64,000 bases of DNA from Dehalococcoidia bacterium (GCA_021731085.1 JAKFYB010000026.1:1-64000), one strand, 5' to 3'. Numbered from the stretch's first letter, positions 10,197 to 18,880 are shown. A program made the numbers and translations. Notes: generated from the sequence alone by a model not told the origin.

Positions 10197-10222
10197 GTAG
10201 GGGCGGCCCTATGTGGCCGCCC
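10197..10222 (+). repeat. Family B palindromic repeat
   Basis: gtaggggcgg, ccctatgt and ggccgccc form a near-perfect hairpin beginning with the family signature gtagggg. It lies in the 174-base gap between the glycosidase-like gene and the ridA-like gene, which otherwise shows no gene. Confidence 0.7.
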
Positions 10223-10271
10223 GCACAGTGGAGCGAATAGTTGGTCTCGGCCCTTCGTGGCAGCGTGCGTG

Positions 10272-10661
10272 TCAGCCCAAAATCACAGCGTCAGCTTCGA
10301 TCTCAATCAGCATGTCCGGCTCGATTAGCGCCGCCACCCCGATCATCGCCGTGGCCGGCCGTATATCCCCAAATACCTCGCCATGCGCCCGACCGTACTC
10401 ATCCGAACGCGAGATGTCGGTCACAAACATCCGCGTCCGCACGACATCCTTCGCTGACGCGCCCGCCTCAGCCAGCGCCTTCAGAATGATCTCGAGGCAG
10501 CGCTTCGTCTGCGCATACGCCTCGCCTGGCGCGTGTGTGCCACCGCCTTCGGCGACCGGCGCCGTGCCCGATACAAACACCTGGTTCCCTACCCGTACCG
10601 CCCGCGAATAGCCGACCGTAGGTTCCCACTTCGACCCGCTGCTGATGTTTTGGCGTTCCAT
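10272..10661 (-). CDS. RidA family (YjgF/YER057c/UK114) protein
   Basis: About 129 residues from the ATG giving MERQNISSGSKWEP. The longer frame upstream lies inside the neighbouring gene and has no family features. Members deaminate reactive enamine/imine intermediates. The conserved Arg is in VVRTRMFVTD, and VFVSGTAPV and the C-terminal LIEIEADAV are also typical. The start is only 2 bases after the stop codon of the DUF362 gene, so the two form an operon. Its true substrate is uncertain, because many subfamilies are not RidA itself. Confidence 0.85.
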   Translation of the reverse strand: MERQNISSGSKWEPTVGYSRAVRVGNQVFVSGTAPVAEGGGTHAPGEAYAQTKRCLEIILKALAEAGASAKDVVRTRMFVTDISRSDEYGRAHGEVFGDIRPATAMIGVAALIEPDMLIEIEADAVILG

Positions 10662-10663
10662 TG

Positions 10664-11791
10664 CTATGCCGTCACCGGCGCCGTTGATGGCGCCTGCGCC
10701 CCCGTCGCGTCGTACTTCGCAAACAGATGTCCCCACGGCGACTCCGCGAGCCAGCGCTCGTACACCTTCCGCTCCTTCAGCGGCCAGTGGTAGTAGTCGT
10801 GGAAGACCTCACTGAACATGATCGGCCCGGCCACGAGCGGCGTGTGCATGATCGCCTTCTGCAGGAACTTCGTCGGCCCGAACCACGCGAGGTAGCCGAG
10901 GAAGCTGTGGATGTGGCCACCGACCTTGAACTGCCAGTCCTCCTTCGCGACATCCGCATCCCCGACGATCTCGATCTCCGCCGGGTCTCCGATGCCGAGC
11001 CCCTGCTCGTGCGCGATGCGAATGTAGTCGATCTGCATCGGATCAAAGCCCATGATCTTCGTCGCGACAGAGTCGATCGCCGTCTGGTCGGCCGACGCAA
11101 GGATCACATTCTTCGTGGTCGGATGCATGATGCGCGGCCCCGGCCCGTTACCCGCCGTCGATCCGTCCATCGTCGCGAAGATCCCCGTGTGGATTTCCTT
11201 CTGGATGGCCAGCAGGTCGACGAGCGTCTCGTGGATATGGCTGTGCGTGTAGTGGCGGTTCGTGTTCAGCAGCCCGCCGAACGCGTTTTTCATCGCGCCC
11301 GTCGTCGTCGTATAGATGTGGCACTTCATCGTCGGCAGATGGACGACGTTCTTGCCGTGAAAGTAGTCCGGGATCTGGATGCCGTCCGGGAAGATCTTGT
11401 CGAGCACCAGCATCGGGCGCTTCGGCTTGTACACCTCCCAGTTCATGTCGCGGAAGTTGAACAGCGTCGGCACTTCATGGTGCTTGAAGACGGGCACGTA
11501 GTGGTTCAGATCCTCGCCCTTGAAGGCATTCGTCACGACCGTCTTGTTCTGCACGCAGACGAGATCGTCGTACCCGGCCTTCCGCAGCGCGACAACCGCG
11601 CCCTCGAGCTGCCAAGGCGTCGTGTTCGCCGACGGAAACGGGAAGTGCCAGGAGATGTTGTCCTTGAGGATGGTGGTCGCTGACTTATCCAGCGCTTCCG
11701 TCACGCCGGCCATGTGCATTAGTCGCTCGTAGTCCTCGAGCGCCGTCTCCGGCTTCGTCCGCAGAATCGCTACCTTCGCCTTCGTCGCCAA
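10664..11791 (-). CDS. DUF362 domain-containing protein
   Basis: A 375-residue protein of the DUF362 family, often found with iron-sulfur proteins or in uncharacterised redox contexts. Typical segments are VVHLPTMKCHIYTTTTGAMKNAFGGL and later ASADQTAIDSVATKIMGFDP. No ferredoxin-type Cys cluster is seen. The start is probably the TTG at 11791: a ggagg at 11798-11802 lies 6 bases upstream of it, while the TTG at 11797 touches that site. It is translated just before the ridA-like gene. Confidence 0.8.
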   Translation of the reverse strand: MATKAKVAILRTKPETALEDYERLMHMAGVTEALDKSATTILKDNISWHFPFPSANTTPWQLEGAVVALRKAGYDDLVCVQNKTVVTNAFKGEDLNHYVPVFKHHEVPTLFNFRDMNWEVYKPKRPMLVLDKIFPDGIQIPDYFHGKNVVHLPTMKCHIYTTTTGAMKNAFGGLLNTNRHYTHSHIHETLVDLLAIQKEIHTGIFATMDGSTAGNGPGPRIMHPTTKNVILASADQTAIDSVATKIMGFDPMQIDYIRIAHEQGLGIGDPAEIEIVGDADVAKEDWQFKVGGHIHSFLGYLAWFGPTKFLQKAIMHTPLVAGPIMFSEVFHDYYHWPLKERKVYERWLAESPWGHLFAKYDATGAQAPSTAPVTA

Positions 11792-12259
11792 GTTCAACCT
11801 CCGGGGCTGGGGAACCGGTCAGCTAAGCAAGCGCGTCAGCATGAGCTTCGCGCCAGCAAAATCGTTCTTGACAGGATAGCAAAGGGGTCTCGGAGGTCGT
11901 CGCCATCGACGCATGTCGACTGCCCGCGACGAAGCTGATAGGTGACAGCTCGTACCTGACGGCTGACAGGCTGCCTGTGCTGTCACGCTGCGGCCGGTGG
12001 ATGGTGTTGCGCCGGAGTGTGTGTGGGACAATGCCCATCGAGGAAGAAGTCCGCCTCCCGCTGCCACGGTCCCGACTAGGGTGCGCGCCGACGGGAGACT
12101 TCGCCTTCCACCGTTGTGTCCGCGGGAGCGGACTGCGCAGCGTGACAGCCAGGACTGGGCCTCGCCCATCTCCGGCTACTGGTAGCGCATTTGACTTAGC
12201 GAGCGAGCGTTACGCTCCGATGACGGTGGTGCGCCGGTTAGGTGACGGTACGATGCCGC
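11792..12259 (+). other. Intergenic region, no gene recognised
   Basis: About 470 bases without a convincing gene. Frames on both strands here give Arg/Pro/Ser-rich shadows. Around 11932-11970 there are degenerate copies of the heptad ctgaygg/ctgatag (simple filler). A TACGAT box at 12249-12254 lies 5 bases before the ATG at 12260 and may be a -10 box for a leaderless transcript. Confidence 0.5.
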
Positions 12260-12868
12260 ATGCCTACAACGACCCTCCAACTGCGCCTCACCACCGATGG
12301 GCTGATCGCAACCGCACGCGATGCGGCCGGCGAAGTCATCGCCGAAGCATTCTCGTCTGTGGAAACGCGCGCGCCCGATGCCGGTTGGAAGGAGCAGCGC
12401 CCCGAAGATTGGTGGGACGCGCTCACCGCGACACTCGCCGCCCTCCGAAAGAGCACGTCGCTAACAGCCGCTACGACGATCACCGTCGCAAGCGACTTCG
12501 CAGCCGCAGCCTTCCTCGACGGAGAACGCGAAGTCATCCGTCCGGCCGTCCTCGAAGGCGACGTTCGCGGCCCCCACCCGTTCACATGGCTGCGCCAGCA
12601 CCAGCCCATCGCGTACAAGCGCGTCCAACACCTCCTCCAGCCCGCCGACTACCTCCGACTAATGCTGACCGGAGAGATCACCACAACGCCCGCGGATGCC
12701 GAACGCACGGGCCTGTTCGATTCAGTGGCGAGAGCATGGGATGAACATCAGTGCGACGAGTTGGAGATCAACATCGAACTGTTGCCGACCATCAGGCGAA
12801 ATACGGCGCCGATCCTTGTGGATCTTGCAGCCGTCATCGGCGTTTCCAGTGTTGTCGCTGTCGGCTAG
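12260..12868 (+). pseudogene. FGGY-family carbohydrate kinase, N-terminal half only
   Basis: About 202 residues that match the first domain of xylulokinase-like sugar kinases: GWKEQRPEDWWDALTATLAAL, then HPFTWLRQHQP, then QPADYLRLMLTGE and ERTGLFDSVARAWDE. Family members have about 480-520 residues in two domains. Here the frame stops right where the ATP-binding second domain would begin, and the glycine-rich opening DxGT of the first domain is also missing. It cannot be a complete kinase. It overlaps the convergent DinB-like gene by 4 bases, which may mark the deletion point. A shortened binding protein is the alternative. Confidence 0.6.
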
Positions 12869-13386
12869 TCCGCCGGAAATCCATCCCGCATCCGCCCACG
12901 ACGCTCCTCGAGTGGCCCCGAGATCAACTTCGCAGTCTGCGCGATGTGGATCAGGTCGTGGTACGCGATGTGGTGCAACACATCCGCGACGCTGATCACG
13001 CCCGCGACCTCGTGCCGTCCCGTGCGAGCGTAATCGTCCGGCGTCAGCGTCCGCAGCCACGCAACGGACTCCGCGCGCGCCGACGCGTACTGGTCGAGCA
13101 GTTTCGGCAGCGGCCAGATCCGCATGCCCGACGACTCCAGCACGGCATCCTCATCCACATTCGGCACGACGGGATTGTCGCCGTCGAGAATCCACTTCAC
13201 GCGCTGCACGTTCGCGGCATAGTGAATCGACAGCAGGTGCGCGACAACGTCCCGCGCCGTCCAACCCTCAACCCCGCGCGCGTCGATCACCTCCGCCGGC
13301 AGTCCCTCGAGCATCGTCCGCAGCACCGCCGGCGTCCGCTCCAGCGTAATCAACGTCGACGGATACAGACCATCTTCGGAAGTCAT
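12865..13386 (-). CDS. DinB-like / maleylpyruvate isomerase-like protein
   Basis: About 173 residues from the ATG giving MTSEDGLYP, which has a ggag ribosome site 8 bases upstream. The protein is a four-helix bundle of the DinB/YfiT superfamily, with metal-binding histidines in VVAHLLSIH and HHIAYHDLIH. Such proteins are often thiol-dependent S-transferases or of unknown function. The segment GWTARDVVAHLL is typical of the maleylpyruvate isomerase N-domain. Confidence 0.8.
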   Translation of the reverse strand: MTSEDGLYPSTLITLERTPAVLRTMLEGLPAEVIDARGVEGWTARDVVAHLLSIHYAANVQRVKWILDGDNPVVPNVDEDAVLESSGMRIWPLPKLLDQYASARAESVAWLRTLTPDDYARTGRHEVAGVISVADVLHHIAYHDLIHIAQTAKLISGPLEERRGRMRDGFPAD

Positions 13387-13407
13387 ATCAACACTCCGTC
13401 CCAATCC

Positions 13408-13438
13408 ATCTGTGCAATCCGTGAAATCTGTGGTTCCT
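13408..13438 (+). repeat. Filler repeat (family D), copy 1
   Basis: The motif atccgtgaaatctgtggttcc recurs as atcggtgaaatctgtggttcc at 15838-15860. Both copies sit in gaps just downstream of minus-strand genes. Confidence 0.7.
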
Positions 13439-14321
13439 AGCCGGCCCGCGTGTACTCACCAGAGTCGGCGTCGTAAATAACCCACGTTCCGCGCTCGCCC
13501 GTGTTCTGACCGCGCGGATCCAACTCCGTGCGCAAGATCTCCAGCTCTTCCTCCGTCGGCGAGTCCAGCACGGCGACGTCATCGGCGACAACAGGAAGAA
13601 ACTCGCACTCCTCCAGCACATCATCGACGGACACCCACGGCGCCCGTGCGACCAACCGCAACTTGCGGTGAGCCACCGGATCGCCGTAGTCATACATCGC
13701 GCACGGTGTCACAACCCGAAACGGCCCCGTGTCCGGCGGCAGCCCGACGCGTTCGCGCGCGCCCTCCGTCCCGTCGAGAAACCCAGGCGACGAGATGAAG
13801 TCCACGCGCTCGACGAACTTGCGCTTCTCCTGGTCCGTCATCAGGATCGTCCGCCAGCACAACGCCGCGATTGAGTCCGCGCCGCCCGGCCCGCCGAACC
13901 GCCGCGCGCCCGACCCGTACTCGCCGATCGCCGTCGAGTTGATGTTGCCGTGCTGGTCGACCTGCAACGTGTTGAGGATGCCGTAGTCCATCAGCCCCAC
14001 CTGCGCGTGGTTGCCGGCCGTGTTCATCGTCCCCCACGCAAGCGCGCGATACCCCGCCCGCGACGACACCATCGTCATCACCGGCTCGAACGGCAGCATA
14101 GGCTCCGGCGCGATAACGCCGTCCTCGGTGATGTACTGCGCACTCGGCGCGTATAGCCGGATGCCCAGCAGCGCCGCGTACATCGGCGAGCCTCCGCCCG
14201 CCACCCAGTACGTCTTCCCGTCCTCGACCATCCGCGCGACCGTGCAGATCTGCATCTCGCGCTCGTTGAACGACGCCGCACGCGTACCGATGCCTTCACG
14301 CAGTCCAAGACTGTTGGTCAT
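13437..14321 (-). CDS. CoA-transferase, beta subunit
   Basis: A 294-residue class I CoA-transferase subunit B of the GctB/IpdB type. Typical segments are GGSPMYAALLGIRLYAP near residue 40, the strand ending in NTLQVDQHGNINSTAIG, and RRFGGPGGADSI. The start is the ATG giving MTNSLGLREG, with aggag 6 bases upstream; the longer open frame reads through repeat sequence. The alpha subunit is about 2.2 kb upstream on the same strand at 16487-17458, separated by two unrelated genes. Together they should transfer CoA between carboxylic acids or open a CoA-bound ring. Confidence 0.88.
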   Translation of the reverse strand: MTNSLGLREGIGTRAASFNEREMQICTVARMVEDGKTYWVAGGGSPMYAALLGIRLYAPSAQYITEDGVIAPEPMLPFEPVMTMVSSRAGYRALAWGTMNTAGNHAQVGLMDYGILNTLQVDQHGNINSTAIGEYGSGARRFGGPGGADSIAALCWRTILMTDQEKRKFVERVDFISSPGFLDGTEGARERVGLPPDTGPFRVVTPCAMYDYGDPVAHRKLRLVARAPWVSVDDVLEECEFLPVVADDVAVLDSPTEEELEILRTELDPRGQNTGERGTWVIYDADSGEYTRAG

Positions 14322-14350
14322 CACCGCTCCTGTTGCTGTGCCATCACGTC

Positions 14351-14423
14351 TGTAGCGCGGGCCCTGACTGGACTGTAGCGCGCGCCCTGATTGGACTGTA
14401 GCGCGGGCCTTCAGCCCGCGCGG
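14351..14423 (+). repeat. Three family A repeats in tandem, exact 23-bp period
   Basis: Copies start at 14351, 14374 and 14397. Each begins tgtagcgcg. The first two are followed by ggccctgactggac-like sequence and have lost the second arm. Only the third has the full palindrome gcgggccttcagcccgcg. They lie between the CoA-transferase start and the acyltransferase stop. Confidence 0.85.
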
Positions 14424-14517
14424 ATTTCGTGGTCGAGCGCCCGTCGACACCGAAGAGCTCATCTCCTCGTGGCCTCGGATAGCGACCATGATAGGACGTG
14501 CGACGAACGCAGGCGAG

Positions 14518-15651
14518 TCAGGCAGCGATCTGCGGCAGCGCGTCTGCGATTGGCGCGGGCGCCGGCTCCGGAGCAACAGTGCGCCGTGCCTCGAACCGCT
14601 TGCGGAGCGACAGGGCGGGCCCTTCGACCAGTCGGTGCGACAGCTCCGCCGCAACCAGCGTCAGGCCGCCTGCAACGAGGAGCTGCTCTGGCGCGTCGAG
14701 GTGGCGGAACCACTGACCGATCGGCAAGTGCCACAGATAGATCGCGTACGACCGCCTGCCCACGTACGTGACCACGTGATTTCCGAGAATGCGCAGCGGC
14801 CACCCGCCGGAGACAAACGCCGTCGCGACGACGATCAGCGCCGAAGCAACAGCAACAAGCGGATAGCCGAACATGAACAGAAACACTGCCTTGTCCGAGG
14901 AGAACAGCATGATGCCAGCGATGTACGCGGCGCTCACTCCCACGGCGACCAGCGCGATTGGATGACGAAAGTTGCTCGCTCGAATGAACCCGCCCGCGAA
15001 CAACATGCCCGCCATGCTTCCGATGAGGAGCCCGTGCGCCCGATAGTCCGCGCCGTAGTAGAGCCGCCGCCATGTCGGATCGCCGAGTATCCACGGCACC
15101 GAGGTCGAGAGAAGCGCGAGCACGCCAGTCACCGCGATCACCGCCGGAAGAGGTAGCCGCAACCGCAGCATGACCAGCAGCAGCACCGGCCACACGAGGT
15201 AGTACTGCTCCTCGATCGACAGCGTCCAGAGATGGCCGAACCCGAACGACTCCACGCTGTCGAACGCGATCGCCCAGCTGTACACGTAGGCCAAACCGTA
15301 CGCGGCGTTCTCAAGCGTGTCGCTGATCGCAGGGTGCCCCGCGAACTCGGTGTCTCGAAACACGACCTTCACGCCAACGACGACGACCACGAACGCGAAA
15401 AACGCTGGAAACAGCCGCAGGAATCGCCGCACGTAGAACCGGCCGAGCGAGATCGTGCCCGTCGTGTACCACTCTTCGATCAGCAGCGTCGTGATCAGAA
15501 AGCCGCTCAGCGCGAAGAACAGGTCGACGCCCAGCGACCCGCCCGGCAGCCGCGGCTTGGTGTTGAAGTGAAACAGCACTACGCAGACCACCGCGATTGC
15601 GCGCAGGCCATCAAGCGCCGGCCGCCAGCCAAGAGTGTTCGCGCGTTCCAT
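14518..15651 (-). CDS. Acyltransferase 3 family membrane protein (OafA/YrhL type)
   Basis: A 377-residue protein with about ten transmembrane helices that transfers acyl groups, usually O-acetyl, to extracellular glycans or lipids. The N-terminal catalytic signature is RPALDGLRAIAVVCVVLFHF, followed by LGVDLFFALSGFLITTLL and FYVRRFLRLFP. The helix with IEEQYYLVWPVLLL is also typical. The soluble C-terminal tail is short, so no fused SGNH domain is present. It sits between the two CoA-transferase subunits but shows no clear link to them. Confidence 0.9.
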   Translation of the reverse strand: MERANTLGWRPALDGLRAIAVVCVVLFHFNTKPRLPGGSLGVDLFFALSGFLITTLLIEEWYTTGTISLGRFYVRRFLRLFPAFFAFVVVVVGVKVVFRDTEFAGHPAISDTLENAAYGLAYVYSWAIAFDSVESFGFGHLWTLSIEEQYYLVWPVLLLVMLRLRLPLPAVIAVTGVLALLSTSVPWILGDPTWRRLYYGADYRAHGLLIGSMAGMLFAGGFIRASNFRHPIALVAVGVSAAYIAGIMLFSSDKAVFLFMFGYPLVAVASALIVVATAFVSGGWPLRILGNHVVTYVGRRSYAIYLWHLPIGQWFRHLDAPEQLLVAGGLTLVAAELSHRLVEGPALSLRKRFEARRTVAPEPAPAPIADALPQIAA

Positions 15652-15715
15652 ATACGAGGATCATCGGCACCTAAGGGATCACCCGACAGGAGGTCAGCCC
15701 AGCGAACGCGCCGCC

Positions 15716-15739
15716 GGAGCGCGGGCTTTCAGCCCGCGT
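15716..15739 (+). repeat. Family A palindromic repeat
   Basis: ggagcgcgggctttcagcccgcgt is a complete copy, about 65 bases upstream of the acyltransferase start codon. Confidence 0.8.
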
Positions 15740-15827
15740 CGTCGAGCACGACGAATCCTCGATGAGAACAGCTGCCCTTCGAGGCGATATCGAGCCGCTT
15801 CCGGGCCAGCGACGAAGCGCCAAGCAG

Positions 15828-15892
15828 CCCATCTGAGAAATCGGTGAAATCTGTGGTTCCCAAACGACGACTGACGACCGACGACTAACCGC
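15828..15892 (+). repeat. Filler repeats: family D copy 2 and gacgac-type heptads
   Basis: ccatctgagaaatcggtgaa and atctgtggttcc repeat the 13408 copy. They are followed by acgacgactgacgaccgacg, related to the repeats before rpe. Confidence 0.65.
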
Positions 15893-16391
15893 CAACAAGA
15901 TCCCGCGTGTGCTGCTCGACATGCTGCACCGCAACGAACCGAAGCACATCCGCCAGCGTCCCCTGCGCGCCACCAGCCGAGCGCGTCGCCTGCGACAACA
16001 GCTCGTCGTCACACGACTCTACCGCAGCGATCGTGCCCGCGCGGTTCTCCTTGAATTCCAGCAGCAGTTCCTTCACCGACTTGTCCGCTCGCCGGGCCAC
16101 CTGACGCGCGTTGTAGTCGTCGATCGCGTTAGTTCCAGCAGTGGCGCTGCCGGCGTCCAGCCCCTTGTCCGGACGCGCCGCCGCCCGCGGCTGCTTCGCG
16201 TTCTCGACGAGCTTCTTGTACGTCCATTCGATGCTCGCGACATGCGCGAGGATCTGCTTCGCGTCCCACCCGTTCTCGTACCGCCCCTGCGCCAGCGCCC
16301 CGTCATCCATCTTCGACACGCGCGAAACAAGGTCGTCCCCTGACGTCTTCAGCGCGGCAATCAGTTCCTTCTTCGTCGTTCCCTCTGCCAT
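15885..16391 (-). CDS. DinB-like superfamily protein
   Basis: A 168-residue predicted four-helix bundle. The segment GWDAKQILAHVASIEW carries the first conserved His, and VAVQHVEQHTRDL at the C-terminus carries the last two, as in DinB/DUF664-type proteins. The middle (residues 70-95) is Ala/Arg/Asp-rich and probably loop. No enzymatic role can be given. It lies between the acyltransferase and CoA-transferase alpha genes on the same strand. Confidence 0.75.
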   Translation of the reverse strand: MAEGTTKKELIAALKTSGDDLVSRVSKMDDGALAQGRYENGWDAKQILAHVASIEWTYKKLVENAKQPRAAARPDKGLDAGSATAGTNAIDDYNARQVARRADKSVKELLLEFKENRAGTIAAVESCDDELLSQATRSAGGAQGTLADVLRFVAVQHVEQHTRDLVGG

Positions 16392-16486
16392 CAGTGATGC
16401 CTCTGTTCGCTAGCCCTCGGTCGAGTCGCGCCGATCCATCGTCCACCATCTACATTCCATCTTCGGCCGTAAAGCGCCACAGCGCA

Positions 16487-17458
16487 TCAAGCCCGATACC
16501 CGTCCTTGATCGTCTCATTCTCCCGCAGCTTCGCCAGCCGCTCCGCCCCCACCAGCTTCTCGAACATCTCCGCATCGCTCGCGAACGGCGTCACGTACTT
16601 CTCGACGTACGCCTCCACCGCATCACGCGAGATCGCACCGAACGCCTCGATCACCGCCGGCGTATCGCTGCCGTAGTAGCCGCCGCAGTTGCCCGGCCAC
16701 GCACCCATCGGCGCATGCACCACCGCATCGACCGCATAGTAGGGGATGCTTGTGCGACCTGGATCGCGGCGGATCTCCTCCGTATCGACGATCTCCTCGG
16801 CCGACACGATCACCTTCTTCGACGCCAGTGCGCAGTCTTCGTGCGAGATCCCCGTCCCGAAGACGCGCGCGTTGCCGAACACATCCGCCTGCTGTACATG
16901 GATGATCGACACATCCGGGTTCAGCGCAGGCACGATGGTGATCGGCTTGCCCGTGTACGGATCTTCGACCAGTTTGCACCCCGAGTGCTCAAACCCGTCC
17001 GTCCCGCCGAACGACCGCACCGGTAGAAATGGCAACCCCATCGCCCCCGCCTGCAGCCGCAGCGTCATGACGATGTTGCTGTACTCGTACACCTCCAGTC
17101 GCCCGTCCTTCACGCGATTGTCGACCGCCGCGCCGGGCCAGAAGAAGCCGCAGTCCACCTTCGACGCGCATCCCGCGCCCGCCAGCAGCCCGATGTCGAC
17201 GTACGTGAACTTCCCGCAGAGCCAGAGATCCTTCTTCTGTTGCCGGATCACCTCGCGGATCAGCGTCGATGGCCCGCGCTGGAAGTAGTTGCAGTCGTAC
17301 GCAAAGTAGTCGCCTTCAGCGACGTATCGCGACACCGCCTCCGCCGCCGTCATCAGCCGCGGCGTCAGCGCCCGCTGCTTATGCTCGCGAACATGCGCCC
17401 GAAACCCATCCGGATCCACCGCCAAATACGGCGCCTTACCCTCAGCGATAACGTTCAT
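16487..17458 (-). CDS. CoA-transferase, alpha subunit
   Basis: About 323 residues from the ATG giving MNVIAEGKAPY. The longer frame has no family similarity before that point and reads through simple repeats. Alpha-subunit features are YFAYDCNYFQRGPSTLIREVIRQ near residue 55, SFGGTDGFEHSGCK, and NPDVSIIHVQQADVFGNARVFG. It pairs with the beta subunit at 13437-14321. The separation of the two subunits by two genes is unusual, since they are normally adjacent. Confidence 0.87.
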   Translation of the reverse strand: MNVIAEGKAPYLAVDPDGFRAHVREHKQRALTPRLMTAAEAVSRYVAEGDYFAYDCNYFQRGPSTLIREVIRQQKKDLWLCGKFTYVDIGLLAGAGCASKVDCGFFWPGAAVDNRVKDGRLEVYEYSNIVMTLRLQAGAMGLPFLPVRSFGGTDGFEHSGCKLVEDPYTGKPITIVPALNPDVSIIHVQQADVFGNARVFGTGISHEDCALASKKVIVSAEEIVDTEEIRRDPGRTSIPYYAVDAVVHAPMGAWPGNCGGYYGSDTPAVIEAFGAISRDAVEAYVEKYVTPFASDAEMFEKLVGAERLAKLRENETIKDGYRA

Positions 17459-17495
17459 CCGAACCCCACTCTGATCGCGTCCGTCGCACGCAAGT

Positions 17496-17526
17496 CTCCA
17501 ACATCCAACATCTAACATCCAACATC
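17496..17526 (+). repeat. Heptad filler (ccaacat)n
   Basis: About four imperfect copies of ccaacat/ctaacat in tandem, just upstream of the CoA-transferase alpha start. Confidence 0.8.
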
Positions 17527-17613
17527 GCGGCGCACGCGACATAAGTACTACCGAAAGCGTCAGGGAACACCCGAATGTCACGCCCACGCAATCGCAAGTT
17601 AACCCGTTATCGG

Positions 17614-17643
17614 TTGATTCGCTCGATCCCCTCCCGCTATCCT
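17614..17643 (+). promoter_or_regulatory. Predicted promoter of the first Thr/Pro-rich protein gene
   Basis: TTGATT (17614-17619) and TATCCT (17638-17643) are 18 bases apart, about 50 bases upstream of the start codon. Confidence 0.5.
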
Positions 17644-17694
17644 CAATTCAGTTGGAAGCTTGACATCACGTCATAAATCCCAGGAGGAAATGGA

Positions 17695-18180
17695 ATGCGC
17701 ATACCCCGCCAAGTATTCACAGTCACCGGCGCCGCAGCGCTGCTGGTCGCCATTGCAATCGGCGCAACGACGTTCTCGCAGGGCCGGACGGACTACACCG
17801 CCTTCGCCAGCGGTTACACAACCCCGGACCCAACGCCTGACCCGACGACCGACCCGTGCATACAGGCGTCGGCCGTCGGTGAGGACCCCTGCGTCACCGT
17901 GACGGAGGAGACCCCACCGAAGACTCACACGCCGACGCCCGAAGGTACGCCTGAGAGCACGGTGGAAGTTCCGACCGAGCCTGCCACGACTGCCACGACG
18001 GCACCGCCCGTTGCGACCAGCACCCCGAGCGGTGACGCTGGCGCTGGTGGTCTCACGCCGCCGAGCACGGGCAGCCATGGTGACACGGGCGCTGCGAGCG
18101 TGGGTTGGCTGGTGATTGCCGGTCTCGCGCTTGCAGCTGGTGGCACCGCCGCGCTGGGCTACGGCCTTCGCCGGAGCTAA
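17695..18180 (+). CDS. Thr/Pro-rich surface protein with sortase-like C-terminus (paralogue 1)
   Basis: A 161-residue exported protein. It has an N-terminal signal helix, then an acidic stretch with DPTPDPTTDPC, then the repeat-like TPPKTHTPTPEGTPE and a Thr/Pro/Ser stalk. The C-terminus has LTPPSTGS, a transmembrane helix and the tail RRS, the layout of an LPxTG-type sorting signal with PPxTG instead of LPxTG. A strong ribosome site (aggagg) precedes the ATG. It is closely related to the next gene. It is probably a short cell-surface stalk; no enzymatic domain is seen. Confidence 0.8.
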   Translation: MRIPRQVFTVTGAAALLVAIAIGATTFSQGRTDYTAFASGYTTPDPTPDPTTDPCIQASAVGEDPCVTVTEETPPKTHTPTPEGTPESTVEVPTEPATTATTAPPVATSTPSGDAGAGGLTPPSTGSHGDTGAASVGWLVIAGLALAAGGTAALGYGLRRS

Positions 18181-18208
18181 CGGATAGCGGATTCACGCAA
18201 GAATTGAA

Positions 18209-18239
18209 GAAGAGGGGGCACAGGCCGTGCCCCCTCTTC
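18209..18239 (+). terminator. Hairpin terminator after paralogue 1
   Basis: Perfect 13-bp arms gaagagggggcac and gtgccccctcttc with a 5-base loop. No long T-run follows. Confidence 0.7.
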
Positions 18240-18330
18240 GCACATTCGAGACCCGTATCGTGTACGATCTGCTGAGTTGGATGATCGGTAGCGAGCGCCA
18301 GCCCGCTGCCGAAAAACAGGAGGAACAGAC

Positions 18331-18837
18331 ATGCGTATACCTCGTCAAGCGTTCGTTATAGTCGGCGCCGCCGCTGTCCTCGCGGCCATCGCGCTCGCCG
18401 GCACCAGCATTGCCATCTCGGGCGGCAGCAGCACTGTTCAAGCCGTAGGCGATTCAACGCCAACGCCCGATCCGACAGCCGACCCCTGCCTCCAGCAGGG
18501 CGCGATCGAGACGGGCAGCGACCTCGTTATGGCCCAGGCGCCCGAGTGCACGCCGACGGAGGAGACCCCTCCGAAGACCCATACGCCGACGCCCGAGAGC
18601 ACGCCTGAGAACACGGTAGAAGTCCCGACGGAGCCGGCCACAACCAGCACGACGGCACCGCCCGTCGCCACCAGCACACCCAGTGGTGACGCTGGCGCGG
18701 GTGATCTGACACCTCCGAGCACCGGCAGCAACGGCGACGCTGCCGGCTCGACCACCAACTGGCTCGTCATCGCCGCCGGCCTTGCACTCGCCATCGGCGG
18801 CACCAGCGCCCTCGGCTACGGCCTTCGGAAGAACTAA
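18331..18837 (+). CDS. Thr/Pro-rich surface protein with sortase-like C-terminus (paralogue 2)
   Basis: A 168-residue tandem paralogue of the gene at 17695. It shares the opening MRIPRQ, the EETPPKTHTPTPE block, the VEVPTEPATT block, the stalk STPSGDAGAG and the terminal LTPPSTGS plus helix plus RKN tail. The near identity of the second half points to recent duplication. The main difference is a longer insert between the two Cys-containing segments (residues about 52-75). The ribosome site aggagg is strong. Like its neighbour it ends in a GC-rich hairpin. Confidence 0.8.
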   Translation: MRIPRQAFVIVGAAAVLAAIALAGTSIAISGGSSTVQAVGDSTPTPDPTADPCLQQGAIETGSDLVMAQAPECTPTEETPPKTHTPTPESTPENTVEVPTEPATTSTTAPPVATSTPSGDAGAGDLTPPSTGSNGDAAGSTTNWLVIAAGLALAIGGTSALGYGLRKN

Positions 18838-18854
18838 CAACGGTCGATAGTGAA

Positions 18855-18880
18855 AGAGGGGCGCACCATCGCGCCCCTCT
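18855..18880 (+). terminator. Hairpin terminator after paralogue 2
   Basis: Arms agaggggcgc and gcgcccctct (10 bp) with a 6-base loop. Confidence 0.65.

Noticed and set aside
11870-12240. Possible T-box or riboswitch in the gap at 12 kb
   Set aside because: No specifier stem, T-box sequence or terminator was found, only simple heptad filler.
11977-12744. 255-residue plus-strand frame around 12 kb
   Set aside because: It is Arg/Pro-rich without any motif and overlaps the recognisable FGGY kinase frame.
14351-14423. Three evenly spaced repeats that could suggest a CRISPR array
   Set aside because: The units are contiguous 23-bp copies of a dispersed palindrome without spacers, and no cas gene is present.
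14322-14654. N-terminal extension of the CoA-transferase beta frame
   Set aside because: It translates repeat sequence and the end of the neighbouring gene, and aggag precedes the ATG at 14321.
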